From Petrimonas sp. (GTDB lineage Bacteria > Bacteroidota > Bacteroidia > Bacteroidales > Dysgonomonadaceae), in the NCBI GenBank assembly GCA_012839475.1, contig DUNG01000016.1, positions 62,001 through 126,000 of the forward strand: a stretch of 64,000 bases of DNA, in the 5' to 3' direction. Under the pieces are notes generated by a model. The model made no database searches, had not been told where the DNA came from, and was given only the letters and a program-made list of their open reading frames with translations. Made by a program: the position numbers and the translations under genes. Shown here piece after piece: positions 17,905-26,044 of the stretch. Within the stretch, counting starts at the first letter, position 1; every line of letters begins with the position of its first letter.

Positions 17905-20715
17905 ATGAGAAAATTCATCACACTCCTGTTGCTCGCAACCGGACTGGTCGCCTATGCACAACAGAACGCTCCCCTGCCGGTGGACCCGAAGGTCAAGACA
18001 GGGAAACTGGACAACGGGCTCACCTACTACATCCGTCAAAATAGCATGCCCGAGAATAGAGCCGACTTCTATATCGCACAGAAAGTGGGGTCGATGCAGG
18101 AGGAGGACAACCAGGCGGGATTGGCGCACTTCTTAGAGCACATGGCGTTTAACGGGACGAAGAACTTCCCGAAAAAAACGATGCTCAACTACCTGCAAGA
18201 CAACGGCATCAAGTTTGGAACCAACATCAACGCCTACACCTCGTTTGACGAAACGGTGTACTACATCAGCGACATCCCCACCACCAACCAGAACCTAATG
18301 GATTCGGCGCTCCTCGTGCTGCACGACTGGTCATGCGCCATCGCGCTCGAAGAGGAGGAGCTGGAAAATGAACGGGGCGTGATACGAGAAGAGTGGCGTA
18401 CCCGCGGGGGAGCGCAGCAACGGCTCTGGGACCAACTGCTTCCCAAGATGTACCCCGGTAGCAAGTACGCTAACCGCATGCCCATCGGGAGCATCGACGT
18501 GATCAACAACTTCAAGCCGGAAGAGATCCGGGCATACTACCACAAGTGGTATCGCCCCGACCTGCAGGGCATCATCATCGTCGGTGATTTTGACGCCGAC
18601 GCGATGGAACAAAAGGTGGTGGAACTCTTCTCGACCATCCCCCTCGACAAGGAACGTGCGGAGCGGGTCTACTACCCGGTACCCGACAACGAGGAGCCCA
18701 TCGTGGCCCTCGCTACCGACAAGGAGGCCCGGGGCACCCAGTTGCTCCTGTTCTACAAGCACGACCCCATGCCCAACGAACTTAAGAACACTCAGTTGGG
18801 CTACCTCACCAACTACCTGCTCAACGCGGCTTCCTCTATGATGAACCTCCGTTTCGAGGAGATCATCCAAAAGCCCGATGCGCCATTCACCTCCGCCTAC
18901 GCGTATGACGATGACTACTTCGTGGCGAAAACCAAGGACGCGTGGACGGTAGTGGCCAGCAGCGCCGAAGACAAGGTCGAGCAAGCGCTGGCGGCCATGA
19001 TACGCGAGACGGAGCGGGTGAAGCGACACGGCTTTACCGCGGCGGAGTACGAGGTAGCCCGCACCAATATCATCAAAAGTTACGAGGACGCGTACAACAA
19101 TCGAGACAAGCAGCGCAACTCCGCTTACACGCAAGAGTACGTTAGGGCTTTCACCGATGGTGAGCCCTTCCCGGGCATCGAGTTCGAGTACCAGTTCATA
19201 CAGGCGATAGCACCCAACATACCGGTGGAGGTGATCAATCAAACCGTCGCACAGCTCATCGGAGAAAATAACATCGTGATCGCGATAACCGGTCCCGAGA
19301 AAGAGGAGTTGATCTACCCGAGTGAAGAGGCGTTGTTGGGAGTCTTGGCCGCAACACGGGCAGAAACGATCGAGCCCTACGCCGGTGAGGCGATCGACGA
19401 ACCACTGGTGGCGGATCCCCCCACCCCGGGACAGGTAGTGAGGAAAGAGCGGGATGAGGCGATGGATGCCTCCGTATGGACTTTGGAGAACGGTATGCAG
19501 GTAATCCTGAAGAAAACCGACTTCAAAGACGACCAGATCCTGATGTCGGCAACGAGCAGCGGTGGTTACTCGCCGTTCGTCCAAGAAAACCCGATCAACA
19601 GCCGGTTGATGGGCTCCATGATCACGCTGGGCGGTGTGGGCAACTTCAGCAGTACCGATCTGCCCAAGGTGTTGGCCGGGAAGACGGCATCGGCTCGTCC
19701 CTCGGTAAGCCTCATCACGCAGGGCTTTAGCGGCTCCTCCTCCATCAAGGACTTTGAAACGATGCTCCAGCTGGTGTACCTCTACTTTACCGCCCCCAGG
19801 AAAGACCAGGATGCCTTCCTGTCGTTCATACAACGGACTGAAACACAGCTTAGGAACCAAGACGCCGAGCCGATGGTGGCATTCAGTGACTCCGTGAACT
19901 ACGCGATTTACGGCGACAACCCGTTGGCTAACCGGGTGAAAACGGAGGATCTGAAAATGATCGATTACGACCGCGCCATGGAGATGTACCAAGAGCTCTT
20001 CAGCAACCCGGGCAGCTTCGTCTTCACCTTCGTGGGCAACATCAATGAGGAGGAGGTTCAACCGGTCATCGAGCAATACCTGGCCTCGCTGCCGGGCAGT
20101 GTAGAGAAGAGGGAGTTCGTGAAGGTACCCCTCGACCTGCGCGAGGGCAGCGAAAAGCACCTCTTTGCACGTGCCATGCAGAACCCGAAATCATCGGTCT
20201 TCAACGTGGTCTGCGGCAACATGGAGCGTACCCTGAAGAACCAGATACTCATTAGCATACTGGATCAGGTGCTGGATATCGTCTACACCGAAAAGGTAAG
20301 GGAAGAGGAGGGAGGTACCTATGGCGTTAGTACCGGTGGTTCCATCGCCCGCTACCCTGAAGGGCAAACCTTGCTACAGATTCTGTTCGATACCGACCCC
20401 GATACCGAAAGAATGGAGCAACTCAATGAAATCATTCTTAACGAGCTGAAGGGGATAGCGGCCAACGGACCGCGAGAAAGCGACTTCACGAAGGTGAAGG
20501 AGTACCTCAACAAGAGCTACAACGAGAACCTGAAGGAGAACAGCTATTGGCTAGGCATTCTGAGCACCAAGTATTTTTACGGCGAGGACAACCATAGCAG
20601 CTACATCGAAACGGTCAACGCCATCACGCCACAGGAGATCCAAGCGTTTACCGCGAAGCTGCTCGATCAGGGCAACGTGAAGACGGTGATCATGGTACCG
20701 GAAACGAAGGAATAA
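17905..20715 (+). CDS. M16-family zinc metallopeptidase, periplasmic
   Basis: Pitrilysin-type peptidase of 936 residues with two M16 halves. A signal peptide (MRKFITLLLLATGLVAYAQ) gives the start at 17905; the open frame extends 32 codons further upstream into the phosphorylase gene. The inverted zinc motif HFLEH is at about residues 75-79 in LAHFLEHMAFNGT, and the distal Glu ligand lies in ENERGVIREEW (about 152-162). The second half lacks a zinc motif, as expected for the regulatory half, and keeps EEEGGTYGVS near the end. It probably degrades peptides in the periplasm. It ends before a terminator and repeat region. Confidence 0.9.
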   Translation: MRKFITLLLLATGLVAYAQQNAPLPVDPKVKTGKLDNGLTYYIRQNSMPENRADFYIAQKVGSMQEEDNQAGLAHFLEHMAFNGTKNFPKKTMLNYLQDNGIKFGTNINAYTSFDETVYYISDIPTTNQNLMDSALLVLHDWSCAIALEEEELENERGVIREEWRTRGGAQQRLWDQLLPKMYPGSKYANRMPIGSIDVINNFKPEEIRAYYHKWYRPDLQGIIIVGDFDADAMEQKVVELFSTIPLDKERAERVYYPVPDNEEPIVALATDKEARGTQLLLFYKHDPMPNELKNTQLGYLTNYLLNAASSMMNLRFEEIIQKPDAPFTSAYAYDDDYFVAKTKDAWTVVASSAEDKVEQALAAMIRETERVKRHGFTAAEYEVARTNIIKSYEDAYNNRDKQRNSAYTQEYVRAFTDGEPFPGIEFEYQFIQAIAPNIPVEVINQTVAQLIGENNIVIAITGPEKEELIYPSEEALLGVLAATRAETIEPYAGEAIDEPLVADPPTPGQVVRKERDEAMDASVWTLENGMQVILKKTDFKDDQILMSATSSGGYSPFVQENPINSRLMGSMITLGGVGNFSSTDLPKVLAGKTASARPSVSLITQGFSGSSSIKDFETMLQLVYLYFTAPRKDQDAFLSFIQRTETQLRNQDAEPMVAFSDSVNYAIYGDNPLANRVKTEDLKMIDYDRAMEMYQELFSNPGSFVFTFVGNINEEEVQPVIEQYLASLPGSVEKREFVKVPLDLREGSEKHLFARAMQNPKSSVFNVVCGNMERTLKNQILISILDQVLDIVYTEKVREEEGGTYGVSTGGSIARYPEGQTLLQILFDTDPDTERMEQLNEIILNELKGIAANGPRESDFTKVKEYLNKSYNENLKENSYWLGILSTKYFYGEDNHSSYIETVNAITPQEIQAFTAKLLDQGNVKTVIMVPETKE

Positions 20716-20735
20716 CTTATCCAGTAGAAATTCGT

Positions 20736-20852
20736 TCGTCGCGGTATAGTTTTCCGGAGCAACACTTTGGCTCGTCGCGACATAGTTTTCCGGAGCAACA
20801 CTTTGGCTCGTCGCGACATAGTTTTCCGGAGCAACACTTTGACTCATCGTGG
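20736..20852. repeat. 36-bp tandem repeat, three units plus a diverged fourth
   Basis: Three contiguous 36-base units start at 20736, 20772 and 20808 and differ at one or two positions. A diverged fourth start at 20844 runs into the dispersed repeat at 20853. There are no spacers between units. Each unit contains CATAGTTTTCCGGAGCAA. Confidence 0.9.
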
Positions 20853-20936
20853 CATAACCCAAGCAAGCTTGGCTCTGCATTTGGCTTATTACAAAGAGTG
20901 AACCCCATAGATTTGCTTGAAAAGCAAGGGCGGCAA
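20853..20936. repeat. 84-bp perfect direct repeat, left copy
   Basis: Identical base for base to 23232-23315. It includes the dispersed core AAGCAAGCTTGGCTCTGC and ends in the left arm of a terminator hairpin. It lies upstream of the ECF sigma gene. Confidence 0.9.
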
Positions 20937-20965
20937 AATCACACAGGTGGTCTTGCCGCCTTTTT
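20929..20965 (+). terminator. Terminator after the M16 protease
   Basis: Arms GGCGGCAA and TTGCCGCC (8 perfect pairs, imperfect extension) followed by TTTTT. It is the 3' end of the left 84-bp repeat copy, with a diverged loop. Confidence 0.7.
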
Positions 20966-21112
20966 CCGTAATATTTCACCTGAAACGTTCTTGTCGCTGA
21001 TGTTCACGTCGTTCCGGAACACGATGAGATAACACAACAAAAAAATTTCACTAAAAACGTAGGAAAAAAACCGTTCCTTTGTCTAAGCTATCAAACAACC
21101 CAATGTGAGCAG
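20966..21112 (+). promoter_or_regulatory. Upstream region of the ECF sigma gene
   Basis: AT-rich leader with TTCCTTTG near 21075, one mismatch from TAnnTTTG, about 30 bases before the ATG. No gene seen. An autoregulated ECF promoter could lie here but cannot be identified by eye. Confidence 0.35.
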
Positions 21113-21670
21113 ATGTCTGATGAGCAATTGATAGAGAAGATCCTTTCCGGGAACAGGGAAGCATTTCGCCTGTTGATGGAGAAATACCAACAGCGGGTGT
21201 TTCACGTGGCCATGGGTTTTGTCCATTCTCGGCAAGACGCGGAGGACATTACCCAGGAGGTGTTTATCCGGGTGTTTCGCTCATTGGAATCTTTCAAAGA
21301 GCAATCACTATTTTCCACGTGGCTCTATCGGATTACGCTGAATTGCTCTATCAACCATGTGAAGAAAAACAAAAGACGAAATTTATTAATGGATGCCGGT
21401 GATGGCTTGATGAATCTGTTCAACCGGGGTGACGAGGAGCGAAATGCCCACCAACAACTCGAGGCCACCGAGAAAGAACAAGCCATACGAAAAGCGATTG
21501 ATGGGCTTCCCGAGAAACAGCGTAAAGCATTTATACTAAGCAAGTACGAGGAGTTGACACAACGAGAAATCGCTGCCATCATGCAAACCACCGAAGGGGC
21601 TGTAGAGCAGCTGCTGGTGCGCGCGAAAAAACAGTTGCGAAAAAAGTTGGCTCACCTCGTAGGAAATTAG
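21113..21670 (+). CDS. ECF RNA polymerase sigma factor
   Basis: Sigma70-family group IV factor of 185 residues. Region 2 (about 10-75) includes the -10-reading helix DAEDITQEVFIRVFRSLESF; region 4 (about 120-180) has LPEKQRKAF and the helix-turn-helix EELTQREIAAIMQTTEGAVE. A loose linker (about 85-115) joins them, and there is no C-terminal extension. It heads a four-gene module with a single-pass membrane protein, a Spy/CnrX-like protein and a secreted repeat protein, so it most likely responds to an envelope signal. The module is visibly more AT-rich than the flanking housekeeping genes and is bracketed by identical 84-bp repeats. Confidence 0.93.
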   Translation: MSDEQLIEKILSGNREAFRLLMEKYQQRVFHVAMGFVHSRQDAEDITQEVFIRVFRSLESFKEQSLFSTWLYRITLNCSINHVKKNKRRNLLMDAGDGLMNLFNRGDEERNAHQQLEATEKEQAIRKAIDGLPEKQRKAFILSKYEELTQREIAAIMQTTEGAVEQLLVRAKKQLRKKLAHLVGN

Positions 21671-21790
21671 AAGAGTGATTGTCTAATAATATAAAAGGCA
21701 TAAGTGCCGCGAAGAGATAAGTTTTTCAAGTTATAAAACAAAAGAGAAGTTGTACAGGTAACTTTATTAACGAATCAACGCTAAAGAGAG

Positions 21791-22087
21791 ATGAAGCTGG
21801 ATGAACATATAGATAACTTTATTCGCAAGGAAAAAGAGGTACAAGTGAATCCCTACCTTGCCACGCGTGTACTGGCGAAGCTGGAGGAACAGGATGAAAC
21901 CGCGGTCTACGGGAAAAGTGTTCCGATATGGAAAAAGGCGGTAGTTGCCGCGAGCATCGTTCTAGTGATGGCGGCGGGGTATGGACTGGGAAGCATGGTG
22001 AAAGAAGAAAAGAAGTATATAACCATCAATATTAACGATGCACAACTGGAAAATCTCAACCTTTACACAGTGATCGGCTATGAGTGA
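21791..22087 (+). CDS. Single-pass membrane protein, candidate anti-sigma factor
   Basis: 98 residues: a cytosolic N-terminal half (about 1-45, with VNPYLATRVLAKLEE), one transmembrane helix (about 49-68, KAVVAASIVLVMAAGYGLG) and a short outer tail. Position directly after an ECF sigma and this topology suggest an anti-sigma factor, but there is no zinc-finger HxxxCxxC motif, so it is not a ZAS protein. The small size and tail recall CnrY of the CnrYXH metal system (inference from layout, not from sequence). Its last 8 bases overlap the start of the next gene, implying translational coupling. A 120-base gap separates it from the sigma gene. Confidence 0.65.
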   Translation: MKLDEHIDNFIRKEKEVQVNPYLATRVLAKLEEQDETAVYGKSVPIWKKAVVAASIVLVMAAGYGLGSMVKEEKKYITININDAQLENLNLYTVIGYE

Positions 22088-22640
22088 GAAGAACAAAATA
22101 CTGGTTTGGATTATCGTCTTACTAGTGATATTGAATGTGACGACCATCATTTCCATTTTTCACCATATACAGAAAGATAAGAAAGCGGCCGAAACCGTGA
22201 TTTCTATTGGTGAAGGGCAAAACCCACTAAGTGGTAGGTTTTTTATGCAAGAGATAGGATTTGACCAGGAGCAGATTGAGCGTTTCCGTCAAGTAAACCG
22301 AGAATTCAATCCAAAGACTAACCAAATCATTTGGCAAATGGATAGCCTTAAATGGGTAATTTTTGATGAGTTAAATAGACAGCAGGTAGATACGGCAAGG
22401 CTACAACAGTTAAACTCGAGGTTTGGAGAGTTGCACGCGAAACTAAAAGATGAGACATGCACCTACTACTTGAAGCTAAAAGAGATATCAAACAGTGAGC
22501 AGGTTGAAAAACTGCAAAGTGCTTTTGAGCCGCTCTTTTATCAAGAGAACAGCACTCTCCAGGGCAGAGGCTACGGCAGGGGTTATGGCAGAGGTAATGG
22601 TAAGGGCTACGGCAGAGGGTACGGGCAGGACCAAAATTGA
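22080..22640 (+). CDS. Spy/CpxP/CnrX-like membrane-anchored sensor protein
   Basis: 186 residues: N-terminal membrane anchor (about 7-28), then an all-helical periplasmic domain (about 50-155) with the spaced pattern IGFDQEQIERFRQ and LNRQQVDTARLQQL of the LTxxQ/heavy-metal-sensor superfamily (Spy, CpxP, ZraP, CnrX). The C-terminus is a Gly/Arg/Tyr tail of GRGYGRGYGRGNGKGYGRGYG type, resembling the Gly/Arg linkers of the next gene product. Overlap with the preceding gene and distance to the next (31 bases) argue for one operon. Role as the signal-sensing or chaperone subunit is inferred; the ligand is unknown and no His cluster is present. Confidence 0.65.
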   Translation: MSEKNKILVWIIVLLVILNVTTIISIFHHIQKDKKAAETVISIGEGQNPLSGRFFMQEIGFDQEQIERFRQVNREFNPKTNQIIWQMDSLKWVIFDELNRQQVDTARLQQLNSRFGELHAKLKDETCTYYLKLKEISNSEQVEKLQSAFEPLFYQENSTLQGRGYGRGYGRGNGKGYGRGYGQDQN

Positions 22641-22671
22641 AAGATAAAATCAACAATAATAGATAACAATT

Positions 22672-23127
22672 ATGAAGACAATCTTACTAACCGTTGCATT
22701 GGCAATGATGACCGTGGTAGCTTTCGGTCAAGACAACCAACAGGCAAAAGCTACTGATGAGGTACAAACCGGTACACAAACTCAAGTCTGGAGAGGTCCC
22801 TTTTTCGTGGATGACAACAACAATGGAATTTGCGACAACTTTGAAAACGGAACACGCCGGGGACGTGGCCAGGGGCGAAATGCCAGGGGAAGGTACTTCG
22901 TAGACGCGGATAACGACGGCATTTGCGATAATTTCCAAAGCGGTAATCGTCTGGGAAGAGGCAGAGGTCTTGGAAACGACAGGGGAGCGGGATACGGCAG
23001 AAGACAAGGTAGATTCGGCAACTTCGTGGACAACAACAACGATGGGATATGCGACTATTACCAAAGTGGAAATCGTCAGGGAAGGGGTCAAGGCAGAGGT
23101 TCCCGTTTTTTGGACGTGACAAAATAG
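22672..23127 (+). CDS. Secreted Asp/Cys repeat protein (three DGICD repeats)
   Basis: 151 residues with a signal peptide (cleavage after VVAFGQ, about residue 20). The mature chain has three repeats of about 30-35 residues, each with FVD, three or four Asp/Asn, G-I-C-D and an aromatic (for example FVDADNDGICDNF), joined by Gly/Arg-rich linkers (GRGQGR, GRGRGLG). The Asp spacing resembles EF-hand or thrombospondin type 3 calcium loops, and each repeat has a single Cys, which is unusual for pure calcium loops. Metal binding is inferred. It shares Gly/Arg composition with the preceding gene's tail. It is the last gene of the sigma module and probably its main output. I do not recognise a named family. 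Confidence 0.7.
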   Translation: MKTILLTVALAMMTVVAFGQDNQQAKATDEVQTGTQTQVWRGPFFVDDNNNGICDNFENGTRRGRGQGRNARGRYFVDADNDGICDNFQSGNRLGRGRGLGNDRGAGYGRRQGRFGNFVDNNNDGICDYYQSGNRQGRGQGRGSRFLDVTK

Positions 23128-23156
23128 CTGTTGCCTATATATGTAATAGGTGTATT

Positions 23157-23184
23157 ATAGGGGATAGTGCATCCCCTATTTTAT
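23157..23184 (+). terminator. Terminator of the sigma module
   Basis: Nine-base arms ATAGGGGAT and ATCCCCTAT, five-base loop, followed by TTTATT; 30 bases after the stop of the repeat protein. Confidence 0.75.
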
Positions 23185-23231
23185 TGAAGTAAAAATCACG
23201 ATTTTAAATGAATAGAAGATAAAAACTATAA

Positions 23232-23315
23232 CATAACCCAAGCAAGCTTGGCTCTGCATTTGGCTTATTACAAAGAGTGAACCCCATAGATTTGCTTGAA
23301 AAGCAAGGGCGGCAA
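23232..23315. repeat. 84-bp perfect direct repeat, right copy
   Basis: Identical to 20853-20936 and in the same orientation; the pair brackets the sigma module. Like the left copy, it runs into a GGCGGCAA hairpin arm. Confidence 0.9.
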
Positions 23316-23346
23316 GACCCACGTGTGGTCTTGCCGCCTCTATTTT
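23308..23346. terminator. Bidirectional terminator at the end of the right repeat
   Basis: Twelve-base arms GGCGGCAAGACC and GGTCTTGCCGCC with a seven-base loop, then a T-rich run. It lies between the rightward sigma module and the leftward LamG gene and could serve both. Confidence 0.7.
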
Positions 23347-23383
23347 GCAAGCTCATTTCAGGACTTGCCGTGATGTTCGTCGC

Positions 23384-24472
23384 TTACTTTTCCCCTTCGT
23401 ACAACTTGATAACTTGTCCCTCTTCCAGTGCGATATTATAGAGCTTTAGCTCATCTATATGCCCTACGAAGCCGTCCCATCCATTGGGAGTACGAGACCA
23501 TTCCCAATCCCATTTAGCATCTGCCTCCTGGTAGGTTGTACAGGACCCGATTAGGAGAGGCAATACGGTACCGTACTCAAAGGGTGCGGTTCCATGAAGT
23601 CCCTCTTTCGTGGTATTATCCCACTCCATCGTCATCTCCCCGTTCACGTAAAACCTCAGTTTCTTCGTTTTTAAGCTGAGGGTAACCACCAGGTGTGTCC
23701 AGCTCTTGTTCGGTGCAGAGAAATCCATTTGGTTATCAGCGTCTACCCAGCCATCTTCGTTGGTATGGATGGTGAAAAAGGGCTTGTTTTGCTCTTGCAA
23801 CTGGAATTTCCATGAATTCCAATAGTTATAAGAGATAATGTAATTCCCGGCCCGCGTTGAATCGGGGTTTACCCAAACGGAAATGGAGAGCTCGCTTCCC
23901 ATCAGATCGCTAGCGGTGTAGTCGTTAATCGCGAGATGCGAACCGTTACTGAAGTAGATAGCCTTACCCACCTTACCCTTTACAAAGCTGGGATAATTGG
24001 TCGCTTCACCAAATATAGCGTGTTCACCTTTCTTCAGTTCCGCGGTCCACCCTTTACCACCCGTTTTGAACTTGTTATCCGTAACCTTTTCATCAAAAGT
24101 CATTTCCATGATTAGCGCTTTCTCCGGGATGATACCCAGTTCGCTTCCCAGGAACACCTCTTTCGCTTGTTGAAGCTGTACTACCATGGCATCCACTTGA
24201 CTTTGAGTGGCTTCCTTGTTCTGTGCGACTAATTTAGCGACATCTACCACCTTCCTAAAGGCTTCGATAGCGTTCGCTGGAAAATTTTTTGCAACATCGG
24301 GCGCGGTCAAAAGCGTGTTGCATTCATTCAGAATAGCGTTGAGTTCAGTCTTATTGGCCTCCACGATAGGCTCATCTCCTCCTCCATTGTCCCCGCAAGA
24401 CACCAACAGACCTGTCAATAAGAAGATGCTACATAGCGCGAGCAGTACTTTTTTTAAAATCGTTGTTTTCAT
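23384..24472 (-). CDS. LamG-fold surface lipoprotein of the PUL
   Basis: 362 residues. The signal peptide ends in a lipobox, LLVSCG (Cys about 26). Residues about 38-110 form a FIVAR-like helical module (LNAILNECNTLL; the QSQVDAMVVQLQQAK pattern); about 125-360 is a LamG/concanavalin-like beta-sandwich with AIYFSNGSHLAI, SVWVNPD and the closing FVGHIDELKLYNIAL. It sits where SusE/F-type surface glycan-binding proteins occur, downstream of susC-susD. The ATG at 24472 fits the signal peptide; the frame opens nine codons earlier. Glycan binding is inferred from fold and place. Confidence 0.8.
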   Translation of the reverse strand: MKTTILKKVLLALCSIFLLTGLLVSCGDNGGGDEPIVEANKTELNAILNECNTLLTAPDVAKNFPANAIEAFRKVVDVAKLVAQNKEATQSQVDAMVVQLQQAKEVFLGSELGIIPEKALIMEMTFDEKVTDNKFKTGGKGWTAELKKGEHAIFGEATNYPSFVKGKVGKAIYFSNGSHLAINDYTASDLMGSELSISVWVNPDSTRAGNYIISYNYWNSWKFQLQEQNKPFFTIHTNEDGWVDADNQMDFSAPNKSWTHLVVTLSLKTKKLRFYVNGEMTMEWDNTTKEGLHGTAPFEYGTVLPLLIGSCTTYQEADAKWDWEWSRTPNGWDGFVGHIDELKLYNIALEEGQVIKLYEGEK

Positions 24473-24546
24473 AATCGTAATTTTTTGTGAGTAATACATC
24501 GTTGTTTAATTATTATTGTTATAGTTTGTTATTTGTTGTTTAATTG

Positions 24547-25971
24547 TTATTGTATCGCGTGATTGGTATCCTTTTCCGTCTGCGGTATTGGAAAGTAAAA
24601 ACGGGGTTCGGTCCACGTCAACTGGGGTGCGAGTGCTTTTTCTGCCTCCTCTTTACCCCATCGCATAAGGTCGAAAAAACGATGAAATTCAAAGCCCAGC
24701 TCTTTTCGACGTTCCATCCGAATGATCGCTCTCAGATTGGATTGGTTCGCGGTAATCACCGGGGGTAGATTAACTCGCTCCCTCACCTTGTTCAGTTCAT
24801 CAATCGCTTCGGGAATACGATTCGTTTCATTGAACGCTTCGGCTTTCATCAACAGTACATCCGCGTAACGAATAGCGTGGTAAGGGATTAACGATTGCGC
24901 CTTCGCCTTCCCGGGAATCATATCCTCGTTGTATTTTTTCACCAGGTACCCAGTGGCTTCCGACCATGATGCCGAAAATGTAGTGCCGTTGAACCAGGTT
25001 TTCCCATCCCTGCCTATAGATGCATCCAATCGCGGATCCTCTTCACCATCCACCGTTTCCTCGTTAAAAGCATCCACGAAACTTTGCGTGGGGGCATTGA
25101 AGTAGTAGCCTCCCTCTATTGATGGGGCGAACCAAACATTGAGGTGGTTACCCAACGATACCTGCTCATCATCCACGTAGCGAAGAGTGAAAATCACCTC
25201 CGTGCTATCTTCCGCTCCCACTTTAAAGAGGTTTTCGTAGCTTTCCAACAGCGCGTATACCCCAAGCGCCTCCAGCTCTTCAATACGGGTGATACAATCG
25301 CCGTACTCCTTCTGATACAGCGCGGTTTTAGCCAAAAGTGCCAGCGCCGCCCCTTTCGTCGCGCGTCCCCTTTCCGTGGGATAAGCAGCCGGCAGCACAT
25401 CCACCGCCTCTTCCAGGTCGCTCTCGATTTGAGCGTAAACGGTAGCCACATCACTTAACCCCACGTAAATGGTTTCCATGGTGTTTTGTGGCTCCAACTT
25501 CAAGGGGATATCGCCAAAAATATTCACCAAGTTAAAGTAGGCGTAGGCTCTCAAGAATCGCGCTTCGCCTATCAGCCTCTTTTTCAAAGCCTCGTCCATG
25601 TCTATCCCGGGGAGGTAAGCAATCACGTTATTGGCTCTGGCAACCGTTTCGTACGCGTTTTGCCAATAAGTGTTCAACACGCCGTTATCCGCGCTTGCAG
25701 TAAAATCATCGATATCATTGATATCGGCCTGATCCCCCGCGTTACCCCCCTTCACGGCATCATCGGATGCTACATCGCCGAATATCCACAGGGTGCTGCC
25801 GTATAACGAATTATAAATCCCCGTGGTGGCATAGATGGCGTTCTCTCGTGAGTTAAAAAAGCTCTCCGACGTGTATTGACCTTTCATGTCTACCTGAAGG
25901 AAATCGTCACAAGAGGCAACGATGCCGCTAATCATCGCGATCATCAATATGTAGTTTACAGTTTTCATCAT
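24547..25971 (-). CDS. SusD/RagB-family nutrient-binding lipoprotein
   Basis: 474 residues, outer-membrane lipoprotein that covers the SusC barrel and binds the incoming oligosaccharide. Lipobox IVASCDDF at about residues 19-26. N-terminal TPR-like helices include NNVIAYLPGID and RFLRAYAYFNLVNIFGDIPL; the C-terminal family block has IRYADVLLMKAEAFNE, RRKELGFEFHRFFDLMRWG and YFPIPQTE. The start at 25971 (two adjacent ATGs) fits the signal peptide; twelve further in-frame codons lie upstream. Paired with susC 73 bases upstream. Confidence 0.93.
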   Translation of the reverse strand: MMKTVNYILMIAMISGIVASCDDFLQVDMKGQYTSESFFNSRENAIYATTGIYNSLYGSTLWIFGDVASDDAVKGGNAGDQADINDIDDFTASADNGVLNTYWQNAYETVARANNVIAYLPGIDMDEALKKRLIGEARFLRAYAYFNLVNIFGDIPLKLEPQNTMETIYVGLSDVATVYAQIESDLEEAVDVLPAAYPTERGRATKGAALALLAKTALYQKEYGDCITRIEELEALGVYALLESYENLFKVGAEDSTEVIFTLRYVDDEQVSLGNHLNVWFAPSIEGGYYFNAPTQSFVDAFNEETVDGEEDPRLDASIGRDGKTWFNGTTFSASWSEATGYLVKKYNEDMIPGKAKAQSLIPYHAIRYADVLLMKAEAFNETNRIPEAIDELNKVRERVNLPPVITANQSNLRAIIRMERRKELGFEFHRFFDLMRWGKEEAEKALAPQLTWTEPRFYFPIPQTEKDTNHAIQ

Positions 25972-26044
25972 TCTTACATTAAAATGGTATGGAATCCAAT
26001 TAATCATTATCGTTGAATGGGTATTACACTCATTTATCTCAACA

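Noticed and set aside
18331-20160. 609-codon ORF on the minus strand
   Set aside because: Antisense shadow of the M16 peptidase, whose HFLEH motif and signal peptide prove the plus strand; GC-rich codons lack antisense stops.
20736-20843. CRISPR array (36-bp repeats are a typical CRISPR length)
   Set aside because: The units are directly contiguous with no spacers, only three in number, and no cas gene is near.
20551-20979. 142-codon minus-strand ORF with a repeated peptide
   Set aside because: The peptide repeat only reflects the 36-bp DNA array; the rest is antisense to the M16 gene and intergenic.
20853-23339. Insertion sequence or transposon boundaries for the sigma module
   Set aside because: The flanking repeats are direct, carry a terminator, and no transposase, integrase or tRNA site is present; mobility by recombination is kept only as a hypothesis.
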